From Sulfitobacter donghicola DSW-25 = KCTC 12864 = JCM 14565 (GTDB taxonomy: Bacteria > Pseudomonadota > Alphaproteobacteria > Rhodobacterales > Rhodobacteraceae): a DNA stretch of 64,000 bases. Each line of letters begins with the position of its first letter. Position 1 is the first letter of the stretch. The DNA is taken from the NCBI RefSeq assembly GCF_000622405.1, contig NZ_JASF01000005.1, forward strand, positions 1,922,001 to 1,986,000. Direction: 5' to 3'. The notes below the pieces were generated by a model. It did no database searches. It was not told where the DNA came from and saw only the letters and a list, made by a program, of their open reading frames with translations. Below, piece by piece: positions 35,573 through 44,582 of this stretch. A program made the translations under genes and the position numbers.

Positions 35573-36685
35573 TTAATCCGCGTCGAGGTGGGCGGGCCAA
35601 GTGACCAGATTTTGCATCTGCGGAGCACTGTGGTTCAGAGACATCGCACATTCAACACCAGGCATCACCGCGACATCGTACATTTCTTGAACATTGCCGT
35701 CGATGCGAAGCCAAGCGACTACTTCGCGCTTTTCCAAGTCAACAATTTGAACCCCACACCAAGGTTCGCTGTCGGCCTCTTTCAACATCCCGTCAAGTGC
35801 CAGACCCTCAAAACGTTTATACCTAGGTCGAGATAGGCCAATAAAAGCAAACCTATTGTGAAACGCCAAGCCTCTGACAAAGCCGGGGCAAAATATCTGA
35901 GGGGTGAAAGCATCTTCTGGTGACTTAGACAGGTCAATTATTCCGAGCTGTCCTGTGCCCGAATTTAATACCCATAGTTCACCTTGATGTACACGGGGTG
36001 AATGGGGCATCGAGAGCCCCTCGCAAATGACTTGATCGGTTTGTGTATTCAGGACGATGCCGCCATTGCGACGGCGATCCCTCCAGCCATCAATTGTGTC
36101 GGATTTACTGATTGCTGTCACATACTTCAGCGCGCCATCAACCATGGCCATGCCGTTCAGATGGCAGCGATCTTCGCTCACGATACGCGAAATGAATGGA
36201 GGCTTCCAAACAGTTTCAAAACTGTGCTTTGTTGAAGTTCGCGCAATGCAATTGAACCGCGTATTGACGAACACGATGTTGCCGTCGCGATCAACGGCTA
36301 CGTCATGTGCATCAAGAGGTCCCGTGGTGTGTGTCGTACGCGGCACGAAGCAATGATCAAACAGTTCCTCAGCGCGCTCATTCGCGTTCAGACAGTTTTC
36401 CAGCCGGTGGATTTGCGTTCCAGTCGCCAGATGCATGACCTTATCATCGACAAATAGGCCCATAGCTTTGCCAAATGGCTGGGTATTGATCATGATGCCA
36501 CCACGAGGGTTTCGCCCAATCAAATATAGCTGTCCAGTCTCGTATGAAGTTAGACAAATGGTGAGGTTTTGCGCTTCGAGGAACGTAAATAAATTGGGTG
36601 ATATTGAATATTCAGCTTCGACAGTTTTCTCGAATGGTTCATTTAGCAACGGTTTCGACCCACATTTAGAATTTAAACGAAACAC
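35573..36685 (-). CDS. TIGR03032-family protein of unknown function
   Basis: 370 residues resembling the TIGR03032 (DUF4915) family, a beta-propeller-like group. Seen: no signal peptide; repeated propeller-type strands (HDVAVDRDGNIVFVNT, HLNGMAMVDGALKYVTAI, SPRVHQGELWVLNSGTGQLG, FVRGLAFHNRFAFIGLSRPR). Its start lies 20 bases inside the end of the autotransporter gene on the same strand, so the two are translated together. The function of the family is not known; a link to export or modification of the autotransporter is inferred from overlap alone. Confidence 0.75.
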   Translation of the reverse strand: MFRLNSKCGSKPLLNEPFEKTVEAEYSISPNLFTFLEAQNLTICLTSYETGQLYLIGRNPRGGIMINTQPFGKAMGLFVDDKVMHLATGTQIHRLENCLNANERAEELFDHCFVPRTTHTTGPLDAHDVAVDRDGNIVFVNTRFNCIARTSTKHSFETVWKPPFISRIVSEDRCHLNGMAMVDGALKYVTAISKSDTIDGWRDRRRNGGIVLNTQTDQVICEGLSMPHSPRVHQGELWVLNSGTGQLGIIDLSKSPEDAFTPQIFCPGFVRGLAFHNRFAFIGLSRPRYKRFEGLALDGMLKEADSEPWCGVQIVDLEKREVVAWLRIDGNVQEMYDVAVMPGVECAMSLNHSAPQMQNLVTWPAHLDAD

Positions 36686-39600
36686 CTAGGCTCGCGCTTG
36701 TGGATTCGTCGTCTCCACCGTGAATGGTTCTTTGATGAGACACGCCACCCCATAGTTTAACGTTTTGTTTGGTTTCATATTCGAAACCTAAAGAGAGGGT
36801 CGCAAAATTATCGCCGAGAGCTGTATTGGCGATGCCTACACCCGACAAAGTGGTCGTTTCATCGCCGCCAAAAACATGTGAAAGCTGAGTGCCCGCCGTG
36901 AGGGTCATGACGCCCTTTCTGGTTTCTATCGTTCTGTTCAAATCAACACCCGCCGATACCGTGTGGCGATCAAAATCCAGATCAGAATATTGCTCTCCGT
37001 TAGAATCTACAAAACTTTTCAATGACGTCTGATCATAGCTGTAATGGATATTGGGGCGGATCATAAGGCCATTGGCGAGACGGAACTCCTTGCCAACTCC
37101 GATCGCCAAAAGTTGGGCATTGCCGTCAGTGGACCCCGTCGCGCCATTGACGTTTTCAGTATCCGTGTCCAGTTGGCTCCAAGATAGCTGCCCATCAACA
37201 AACAAGCCATTGTCGTAACTGACAGTTGCGCCAATCGAAAAACCGTAGCTGGTGACATCTATGCTCCCAAGTGAAGCGTTCGAACTGGATGATAGGGCAT
37301 GGTGTTCATCCGTATAATGGGCAGCAAAGGTGAATGTCGTTCGATCCCCTGCCGCCATATCCACACCCGCCTGCAAACCACTCAGCCGCCCGTCATCGAT
37401 AAGCGTACTCTCCATAGCTCTAACCTGAGCTGTGCTTTCGCGTTCGCTCCATGTCCCCAAGGTACGCACCCAAGCTTGGGGGGGGGCGACAGTGGACAGG
37501 AACGACATACGGTTTGCATCTTGGCTGATGGGGTAAGCACCCGTCCGCAAGCGCGGCAAAGTGCTCAGAAGCGCCCGCTGGCTTAGGACGTTGCTGTTCC
37601 CCAAACTAGCCGCAACGCCTGTTGCGACACTTAGACCTGAGGACTGAAGGAAGAAATCGTATCCATCGGATTGGTTTAGCGAATAGGTGAACGCCCCTGC
37701 CTCAATAGGTCCTGAGGATAAAGAAAAAGCGTCATTCATTGCCTGCCCGTGCACATCTACCAACAAAATTCCGTCATCGTTGCCTATGCTACGCGGCGCT
37801 CCGGTCAGAACCGTTGGCGCAATATCTAAAACTGTGGTTCCAGTTACATCACCTGACACAACCACCAGATCGGTGGCTTCGGTTTCATCCAGCGCAACAT
37901 CCAACGCAATGGTCCCGCCGCCGTTCAAATCGCCATCAATGGTAAGCTGGTCATCCGTTGAGCCGTTTTGCAACGAAACGAGCCCCGCGTTGGAAACGGT
38001 CCCCTCGATGAGGTTTGTGCCAGAAAAGCTAACCTTGCTGACAGCATCGATCAGCATTTGAGGAAAGCCTAGCGTTGCATCCGTCAAGGACAGTTCAGAG
38101 CCCTTCAGGACGGATAGCTTTTCAAAGTTGGTCGCGGTTGTCAGTTGTTGGTTAAAGTCACCAGAGTTGTTGCTGATTGAAACTGAATCGACGCCATCGC
38201 CACCATCAATCTGTGTAGCTGTAGCAATTTCTGCGAATGATCCGATGATGTTGAACACATCGTCACCAGCACCCAGATTGATATCACCTGCCGATACAAC
38301 GCCTTCAAGGTTGAAAATGGTACCTGTGGAGCCGTCCTCCAGCGCCATACCCTCACTTTGTAGCGCGCCTGTTTGTGCCACATTAATCGTTGCTTCACTT
38401 GCAGTGATGAGGTGATCAATGCCGCCTCGGACGGCGCCAGTGACGTTGATTACGGAACGTCCCGTTGTCTCTCCCGTGACGACAATCCCGCGAGAGGCGG
38501 TGACATCGACAACCGATATAGTCAGGTCTTCATCTCCGGTATGTGTCGCGTCAATGCCATTCCCAGTCGCCGCCGTTACCGAGCCGGTTGTGGTAATTTC
38601 CAGCGGTCCATAACCGCCATGATCCGCAGTAACACCGGCCGTTGCACCAATGACGTCCACGGCTTGGATATTCAAAGGTCCGCCAAAGGAAAAATCATAA
38701 AGGTATGGTTTTGTTACTCTGTCAGAATATTTGCTATAATAGCCGGATAACGTATCGCTATGAATTTCCGTTTTGACTGCTATTCCGGCATTGGCCTGAC
38801 CTTGCACAACTCCGGACGACGTGACGGTTATCGAACCACCTGTGCTTTGGGCCTCTATTCCGTTTGTTGCCCCTTCTACATCCGCCGCCGAAATGACTAG
38901 GTCACCTGCGCCCGCAAAAGGTATGCCGAATAAGTCATTTTGGGATTGCCCTTCGGCCGTCGCAGTTATTCCTGCACCTGTTGAGCCAATAACACGACCT
39001 GTTGCAGAAATGGTGTGTTCCTCGTCACCTCTTGAGAAAGATGAAATGCCATTTAGTCCTCCAGAAACATCAACCACATCGATTGCTAAACTACTATGAA
39101 CGCCTGAGGTTGCCGAAATCCCGTCATTTTGATCGCTGTGAACCGCGCCTGTGGTGGTGATGCTAAGGCCTCCTACTCCATCGTGATCTGCCAAAATTCC
39201 GTTTGATCCACCACTAACGTCTGTGGCTTGGATGGTCAGGCTTTTAGCGGCAAAGGTTCCCCCCCCGTAACTTAACGTCGTCTCGGTTCTTGTCCGAGCC
39301 TCAATACCATTGCCCACTATACCTTGCGTAGCACCAGAAGCCGTAATTGCGACGTGATCAGCTAACCCGTAAACAGCCAGATCAATTCCATTGTCGCCAC
39401 CTGTTACGGTTTGAACGTCAAGAGTGACTGAACCAACGTTAGTCGAGTTCCCCGAGGAAATACCTGATGCCGCTAAAACAGATACGCCGTTACCTTCGGT
39501 TGCGGAGATGTTTCCTGTCGATGTAATGCTAAGCTGGGCTGTGCTTTCGGGGTATCTATTAACGATTTGAACGGAAGATACGCCTGCATTTGTCCCAGAT

Positions 39601-39953
39601 ACGTCACCCGTTAACGTGATCGATTGACCACCATATCCAGTGTTGTTTGCATTTAATCCAACGTCAGCACCCGTGATGGAGCCGCTCCCAGTTTGCGTAA
39701 ACGCAATACCTTCACCCCCCGTTAACGCGAGTGCATCGCCAATTTGGGTTGCGATCTCAAAGTCCGGGGTTGTCGTGACGTTCAGTGGCGCACCGCTAAG
39801 AGCTTGGGTCGCGTCACTGGTATCGCTTGCACCTGCACAGACAAAATCACCCGAAGCAGTTATTGTGCAAGAGCCTGCATACACCGACCTGATATATCCC
39901 ATGCAAGAGGTTGCCAAAACCGTAGTCGCAAGGAAATGTCGGGATATTTTCAT
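36666..39953 (-). CDS. Type V autotransporter with beta-barrel domain
   Basis: 1095 residues. Signal peptide ~1-26 (ending SVYAGS). Passenger ~27-800 is built of repeated Gly/Ser/Thr/Val-rich turns such as NGISATSGV and GNGIDAT, typical of a beta-helix. The C-terminal ~270 residues form an outer-membrane barrel (WVRTLGTWSERES, RPNIHYSYDQTS) ending in the terminal Phe of GVSFKF. Four Cys lie within the first ~45 residues, two in the signal and two in TSCTI/DFVCA-type positions. Surface adhesin or biofilm role is likely. No catalytic motif was seen. Confidence 0.9.
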   Translation of the reverse strand: MKISRHFLATTVLATSCMGYIRSVYAGSCTITASGDFVCAGASDTSDATQALSGAPLNVTTTPDFEIATQIGDALALTGGEGIAFTQTGSGSITGADVGLNANNTGYGGQSITLTGDVSGTNAGVSSVQIVNRYPESTAQLSITSTGNISATEGNGVSVLAASGISSGNSTNVGSVTLDVQTVTGGDNGIDLAVYGLADHVAITASGATQGIVGNGIEARTRTETTLSYGGGTFAAKSLTIQATDVSGGSNGILADHDGVGGLSITTTGAVHSDQNDGISATSGVHSSLAIDVVDVSGGLNGISSFSRGDEEHTISATGRVIGSTGAGITATAEGQSQNDLFGIPFAGAGDLVISAADVEGATNGIEAQSTGGSITVTSSGVVQGQANAGIAVKTEIHSDTLSGYYSKYSDRVTKPYLYDFSFGGPLNIQAVDVIGATAGVTADHGGYGPLEITTTGSVTAATGNGIDATHTGDEDLTISVVDVTASRGIVVTGETTGRSVINVTGAVRGGIDHLITASEATINVAQTGALQSEGMALEDGSTGTIFNLEGVVSAGDINLGAGDDVFNIIGSFAEIATATQIDGGDGVDSVSISNNSGDFNQQLTTATNFEKLSVLKGSELSLTDATLGFPQMLIDAVSKVSFSGTNLIEGTVSNAGLVSLQNGSTDDQLTIDGDLNGGGTIALDVALDETEATDLVVVSGDVTGTTVLDIAPTVLTGAPRSIGNDDGILLVDVHGQAMNDAFSLSSGPIEAGAFTYSLNQSDGYDFFLQSSGLSVATGVAASLGNSNVLSQRALLSTLPRLRTGAYPISQDANRMSFLSTVAPPQAWVRTLGTWSERESTAQVRAMESTLIDDGRLSGLQAGVDMAAGDRTTFTFAAHYTDEHHALSSSSNASLGSIDVTSYGFSIGATVSYDNGLFVDGQLSWSQLDTDTENVNGATGSTDGNAQLLAIGVGKEFRLANGLMIRPNIHYSYDQTSLKSFVDSNGEQYSDLDFDRHTVSAGVDLNRTIETRKGVMTLTAGTQLSHVFGGDETTTLSGVGIANTALGDNFATLSLGFEYETKQNVKLWGGVSHQRTIHGGDDESTSASLGVSFKF

Positions 39954-40032
39954 TCAGCCAACACCTAAGTTCAACCTCATGCTACTCTTTGTAAGCCCAT
40001 TTCTATTCGGCTACAATACATTATCCCTTGTG

Positions 40033-40104
40033 ATCAGCGGCTCGGAATTCTGTTCGCACGACTATCAAAAGATCCTGCGTCAGCATGGGTTCGAAGTCTC
40101 GAAG
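40033..40104 (+). pseudogene. IS3-family transposase (OrfB) remnant
   Basis: A short plus-strand frame reads SEFCSHDYQKILRQHGFEVS, which matches the conserved OrfB segment of IS3-type transposases around the second catalytic Asp (normally SDRGSQ then CSHDYQ). Flanking catalytic residues are lost and no terminal repeats were found. The remaining bases of the 39954-40246 gap show nothing else. Confidence 0.5.
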
Positions 40105-40246
40105 ATTGGTGAGGATCTAATAGCTCTGCCTTTGCGACAGGTTCAGGCTTTCGCTAGGATGTAGCGAAGGCATGATTTAGCTGAGTAGCCTGTCGGGTTA
40201 TGGTGGGAAAACAACACCTTCACGCTGTTTGGGCGACAGGTTTACA

Positions 40247-41035
40247 TTAGTCTGGTATGGTGGGCGCGTAGCCATCGGTCGGTAGATCGCGTAGTTTCGC
40301 GAGCATGTCGATAAAACCTGCAACCTGAAGTTGGCAGGTAACCTCGCCTTTCTGTGCTGTAGCTAGATGGGCCTCACCGACGGTGCCAGATTCGTTCAAG
40401 TCTTTGGAAACCCAAGCAAGGTTAACGGGCCCAATCGGAGATATGGGCGCGGTTTCTGCTGTTGAGCGGAAATCTTTGGCCTGCTTCATGTCCACTAGAT
40501 GCGGTTTGAAATGCAACATCAATGAGGTTTCATAGTCGCCGCCATGTATGCCGAATTTGTTTTCCTGCTCGGAAAACATGTCTTTTGGTTTGCCAAAATT
40601 CCCCCATTGGCATTTCACGACCATCATGCCTGCTTGGACGCGCAGCTCACGGCCCAGAATGGAAATAAGATCCAGATTGCCGCCGTGGGAATTGACGATC
40701 ACCATCTTTTTGAGGCCCGCGCGTGCCACGGATAGCCCGATTTCGGTCCATGCATCCAGCGCGGTTTTTGCTGTATAGGTTAACGTTCCCTTAGCGTGGA
40801 TGTGTTCGTTGGATTTACCCACAGCCTGAACCGGTAGGATCAAAACCATGATGTCATCAGGAAGAGTTGCGCGCAGTTGGGCGAGCATTCCCTCGTTAAT
40901 GTAGGTATCCACGCCGACTGGCAAATGGGGCCCGTGTTGTTCAATTGCGGCGGTGGGCAGAATGGCGATGGTTTTTTCGGGATCGAAGTTTGAAAATTCT
41001 GTTGTCCGAAATTCTGACCAGTCTAGGCGTCTCAT
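40247..41035 (-). CDS. Creatininase-fold amidohydrolase
   Basis: 262 residues of the creatininase/ArfB family of metal-dependent amidases. Metal and active-site residues: E32, H34 (IEQHGPHLP), D43, H117 (NSHGGN) and E169 (HGGDYETS). The family opens cyclic amides or removes formyl groups; true creatinine use is not indicated. Last gene of a nine-gene operon, overlapping the oxygenase gene by four bases (ATGA). Confidence 0.88.
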   Translation of the reverse strand: MRRLDWSEFRTTEFSNFDPEKTIAILPTAAIEQHGPHLPVGVDTYINEGMLAQLRATLPDDIMVLILPVQAVGKSNEHIHAKGTLTYTAKTALDAWTEIGLSVARAGLKKMVIVNSHGGNLDLISILGRELRVQAGMMVVKCQWGNFGKPKDMFSEQENKFGIHGGDYETSLMLHFKPHLVDMKQAKDFRSTAETAPISPIGPVNLAWVSKDLNESGTVGEAHLATAQKGEVTCQLQVAGFIDMLAKLRDLPTDGYAPTIPD

Positions 41036-41958
41036 GATGTGGGCTCCGGTGTGTAGGTCGCATCAAGCCGAGATCGTAGGTATTCGGCTGCAGTGACAGG
41101 GGCGTATTTAGCAACCCCTGTGTCGGGGAGAGCTGCGATAACGCTATTCGGATTGGGATCGAGGAAAAAAGCGATTGAGCGGCGCGCCATTTTGGGCGGC
41201 AATACGCGGTGCGGCGTGGATACATAAAGGTCATTAGACCACCGCATCAGGCTATCCCCGATATTGACGATATAAGCATCCTCAATGTGGGGCACGTCCG
41301 TCCAGTTGCCACCGCGTGGCTTGACTTGTAGCCCCGCAACGCCATCTGTCATCAGCAGGGTGATAGAACCGTAATCGGTATGCGCTCCTGCACCGATCCC
41401 TTCGCCATCAGGCGCAGCGGGGTAGGAAAGCACACGCAGCGTCGCCATCGGTTCGGTGAAATGAGAGTCGAAATAGCGCTCTGGCAGGCCAAGGTCGAGT
41501 GCAATCGCGCTGTGCAATGCGCGTCCGAGATCAAGGGCATGCCTATAATAATCAAGCATCACATCCTTAAAACCTTCAAGGTCTGGCCAGACATTTACAC
41601 CGCGAAACGGCGCGCCGGCGATTACGGTTGGGTCATCAGCGGGCAAATCGAAACCAACATTGAAGGCCTCTTTGCGATCTTTTAGGCCCGAAGTCTCGTC
41701 GAGAGCTTCGCTGCCTTGTTGCGCCCATCCTCGATTGTGCGGGTTCTTGGATATCGCGACCTCGGCTTTCTTTGAGGTGGGCAGAGCAAAGAACTGGTCT
41801 GCCCTCTTATAGACATCCTCGATCAGAGCTTTCGGAATTCCATGGCCAGTGATCACGAAAAAACCAGTTTCTCTGCATGCTTTGCCTAGATCAGCAACAA
41901 AACCCTTCGGGTCATTGCCGCTTGTAAAGCGGCTCCAGTCTAAAACGGGAATATCCAT
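41032..41958 (-). CDS. Isopenicillin N synthase-like Fe(II) oxygenase
   Basis: 308 residues from MDIPVLDWSRF (AGGG upstream; a longer frame start is non-conserved). Non-haem iron dioxygenase: iron ligands H193, D195 (AHTDYGS) and H250 (TPHRVL), co-substrate residues R260-x-S type (RRSIAFF). The N-terminal DIOX_N region is present (GFFVITGHGI). Probably 2-oxoglutarate dependent; it would hydroxylate or demethylate the imported compound. Confidence 0.9.
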   Translation of the reverse strand: MDIPVLDWSRFTSGNDPKGFVADLGKACRETGFFVITGHGIPKALIEDVYKRADQFFALPTSKKAEVAISKNPHNRGWAQQGSEALDETSGLKDRKEAFNVGFDLPADDPTVIAGAPFRGVNVWPDLEGFKDVMLDYYRHALDLGRALHSAIALDLGLPERYFDSHFTEPMATLRVLSYPAAPDGEGIGAGAHTDYGSITLLMTDGVAGLQVKPRGGNWTDVPHIEDAYIVNIGDSLMRWSNDLYVSTPHRVLPPKMARRSIAFFLDPNPNSVIAALPDTGVAKYAPVTAAEYLRSRLDATYTPEPTS

Positions 41959-41974
41959 GTTAAGCCCTTTGAGA

Positions 41975-42574
41975 TTAGGAAGCGATGAGGTGATCAATAC
42001 GGGCTTTGACCCGTTCAAGGTGCGCTGCTCGGCTTTTGGGGGTCGAGCTATCCATTAAAAAATGGGCTGCGAAAGTTGTCTTGCATCGTTTGGCCAGCAA
42101 CAGGCGCACACCTCGCATAAGGGTTCGTTTGCCGGGGGCGCCGACAAAGAACGTGAGCCATCGTGAAGCACCGCAGGTGGTGAAAACGCCCAGTTTTGTG
42201 ATATGTGTCAGCCCGGGTTTGATGGTCCCGCCAAAGGTTTCAGGCATGATGAATGACACACCCGGCACCATGACGCGATCCAACCATCCCTTCAGCATCG
42301 CAGGCAGGCCGTACCACCATGTCGGATAGATGAATATCAACGTATCGCACCATTCAAGATCGCAGCAGTCGCGATCCACAAGGGAGCGGTTTTCCGGAAC
42401 GCTCTCGTATATCTCGTGATCGTGGGCTGACAGCCTTGGATCAAAGTCTTCAGCATATAAGTCGCGAAGCCGATATTCGATGCCTTCAGTGGTGAGGCGA
42501 TCAACGATTAAATCACGGATCGATGCATTGAACGAACTTTCGCGCGGGTGACTATAAACGACCAGAACTTTCAT
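41975..42574 (-). CDS. Flavodoxin-fold NAD(P)H oxidoreductase, copy 2
   Basis: 199 residues of the NQO1/MdaB-like flavodoxin fold. FMN/FAD region VVYSHPRESSFNASI and core LIFIYPTWWYGLPAMLKGWLDRV. Two bases separate it from its paralogue upstream. Likely supplies reduced flavin or reduces a ring intermediate for the pathway. Confidence 0.85.
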   Translation of the reverse strand: MKVLVVYSHPRESSFNASIRDLIVDRLTTEGIEYRLRDLYAEDFDPRLSAHDHEIYESVPENRSLVDRDCCDLEWCDTLIFIYPTWWYGLPAMLKGWLDRVMVPGVSFIMPETFGGTIKPGLTHITKLGVFTTCGASRWLTFFVGAPGKRTLMRGVRLLLAKRCKTTFAAHFLMDSSTPKSRAAHLERVKARIDHLIAS

Positions 42575-42576
42575 CG

Positions 42577-43176
42577 TTAAAAGGCCTGCATTTCACGGCG
42601 CACCCGTTCAAGATGAGCTGTGAGTTTGGCGTCGTTATTGCGGTTCATATCATAGAGCCCAATGTATTTTTTCTGCGGCATGCCACAGGCGTACCAAACG
42701 GCACGGGTGACGGTTTTACGGGGTGGATCAGCATTCATGATCGCACGCCAACGGGTTCCTCCGTAGGTCGTGCAGGCACAAAGTTTTTTGATATTCGTCA
42801 ATCCCGGACGGACCTTTCCATCCTCCAGTAGGAACGAAATACCAGGTAGGAAAACGCGATCAAGAAAGCCCTTGAGGATGGCGGGGTATCCGAAATTCCA
42901 GACGGGAAAGACCATGACAAGTGCATCGGCGGCCTTTATGCGATCAACGTAATCTTTGACCGGCGCGATGTTGTCTGGCTCCTCGTGATACCCGCGGCGC
43001 TCGCTTTCGGTTAGAACGGGTTGGAAGCCTTCCTTGTTGAGGTCGCAATCATCGACCTGCCATCCTGATTTGGTGAGAGTCTCTACCACGACGTCATGCA
43101 CGGCGGCGTTAAAACTTTCGGGGCAAGGATGGGCAAACAAAACCATCACGCGCCCCTTTGATGCCGTGGCGGTCAT
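42577..43176 (-). CDS. Flavodoxin-fold NAD(P)H oxidoreductase, copy 1
   Basis: 199 residues, paralogue of the next gene (LFAHPCPESFNAAV; MVFPVWNFGYPAILKGFLDR). The two copies differ in the active-site WWYG/WNFG loop and C-terminal half, so they may act on different substrates or as a heterodimer. Start overlaps the FAD oxidoreductase stop by four bases. Confidence 0.85.
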   Translation of the reverse strand: MTATASKGRVMVLFAHPCPESFNAAVHDVVVETLTKSGWQVDDCDLNKEGFQPVLTESERRGYHEEPDNIAPVKDYVDRIKAADALVMVFPVWNFGYPAILKGFLDRVFLPGISFLLEDGKVRPGLTNIKKLCACTTYGGTRWRAIMNADPPRKTVTRAVWYACGMPQKKYIGLYDMNRNNDAKLTAHLERVRREMQAF

Positions 43177-44579
43177 TCTGCGGCCTCTGGTTTGGGGCGG
43201 GTGTTCTTGTAAGAATACATATCTGCGTAGTCAAAATCGGGCTCATCCCACGCAATCATTTTGCCGGGGTTCAAAAGCCCCTTGGGGTCGGATTCACGTT
43301 TAAACGCGAGTTGGCGTTCATCGGCAGACTGCCTGCCGCCCTCTTCGAGAGTATAACGATGCGGGTTGAAGATCATGCAATCCATTGCCTCATGATCTGC
43401 AACCAGCTGATCCAGTTCGTCCTTATTCATAGGTTGCACGATGGGAAGCCCTGCAAAAGCAATCCCATCACCCTCGCGCATAAGTTCGAGGTGCATATGT
43501 AATTTTCCTTCGAAGGCTTCATAGGCCTCCATGACCTTTTCAAGGCCACCGACATAGCGAACCTGCAAGTATGTCAGACCTTTGTTGAATTTCATGGCGC
43601 GCAAGGTCGTATGGTTCCAGCCAAATTCATAGATTGGGCCGGGGTGGCGATCCCATGTAACGGCGTCTGATCGATAGATGACATCGCCGTCTTTGAACCG
43701 CTCCAGCAATGTCAGGAACCCATCGATATTATGCGGCGCAACAATAAGCCCTACGAGATGGTCGCTTTCGGTGACATGGGGTTTGACGCGTTGGAAATAG
43801 GAATGGGCGATAGGTGCGGCGTAGACGGATGCCAATTTGATCAACACGCCCGGTTCGGCAGTGATTGCACCCGCAAATTCGGTTGCGGTGCGGAAGGTGT
43901 CAAACCGCACAAAAACTTCGATCCATTCATAGGCGGGCGCAAGCGGCAATTCCAATTCGGTGATGATGCCATTCGTGCCATAGGCATGGGACACGCGGTG
44001 CAATTCTTCGCCCGTGAATTCCAGAACGCGCGGCTCCGCTTCCATGGTGACAACGCGCAGGCGTTTGATGTTGCCCAGATCGCGCAATGCGCCCCAATTG
44101 GCGGATCCGACGCCACCAGACCCACCAGCAATAAACCCACCGATCGTAGCTTGGGAGTAGGTGGAGGGGAACATGCGCAACTCTTGGCCGCTTTTTTCCT
44201 TTAACTCATCATCGAGTTCTTTGATGACGGCACCTGGTTCGACGACAACGAAACCAGCGCCGATTTCTTTGATTTTGTTCATTTTGGCAACGTGGATCAC
44301 ACAGCCACCAGCCAGCGGCATGGCTTGCCCGTAGTTGCCCGTTCCTCCGCCCCGCATGGTGACGGGAACATCATGGGCGTAGCAGACTTTGAGGATTTCG
44401 ATGATTTCGTCTTCGGATTTGGCGTTGATGACGAAATCCGCTTCAAGGTGGTCCATCGCGTCCTTTAGAACAGGAGAGTACCAGAAAAAGTCCCGCGATT
44501 TGTTGCGGATGGTGGCTGGGTTTTCCTCCATGTCTAGGTGGGAAAGTTTTGCTTTTGCTTCAGCGAAATTGGGGGGCAT
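43173..44579 (-). CDS. FAD-linked oxidoreductase (PCMH-type FAD domain)
   Basis: 468 residues. FAD-binding segment RGGGTGNYGQAMPLAGG (76-92) and GGFIAGGSGGVGS match the GlcD/D-lactate dehydrogenase-like family; the C-terminal LLNPGKMIAW is the usual family ending. It should oxidise a hydroxyl or amine on the pathway intermediate. Three bases separate it from the deaminase gene upstream. Confidence 0.87.
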   Translation of the reverse strand: MPPNFAEAKAKLSHLDMEENPATIRNKSRDFFWYSPVLKDAMDHLEADFVINAKSEDEIIEILKVCYAHDVPVTMRGGGTGNYGQAMPLAGGCVIHVAKMNKIKEIGAGFVVVEPGAVIKELDDELKEKSGQELRMFPSTYSQATIGGFIAGGSGGVGSANWGALRDLGNIKRLRVVTMEAEPRVLEFTGEELHRVSHAYGTNGIITELELPLAPAYEWIEVFVRFDTFRTATEFAGAITAEPGVLIKLASVYAAPIAHSYFQRVKPHVTESDHLVGLIVAPHNIDGFLTLLERFKDGDVIYRSDAVTWDRHPGPIYEFGWNHTTLRAMKFNKGLTYLQVRYVGGLEKVMEAYEAFEGKLHMHLELMREGDGIAFAGLPIVQPMNKDELDQLVADHEAMDCMIFNPHRYTLEEGGRQSADERQLAFKRESDPKGLLNPGKMIAWDEPDFDYADMYSYKNTRPKPEAAE

Positions 44580-44582
44580 GGA

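Noticed and set aside
36666..39953. Plus-strand ORFs and repeats across the autotransporter, possible CRISPR-like array
   Set aside because: Plus-strand frames are shadows. Repeats are imperfect coding repeats without uniform spacers.
39640..40164. A 174-residue plus-strand gene
   Set aside because: First half is antisense to the autotransporter; only the IS3-like tail has any similarity.
40247..41035. Creatinine catabolism
   Set aside because: The creatininase fold covers many amidases and no creatinase or sarcosine oxidase is nearby.
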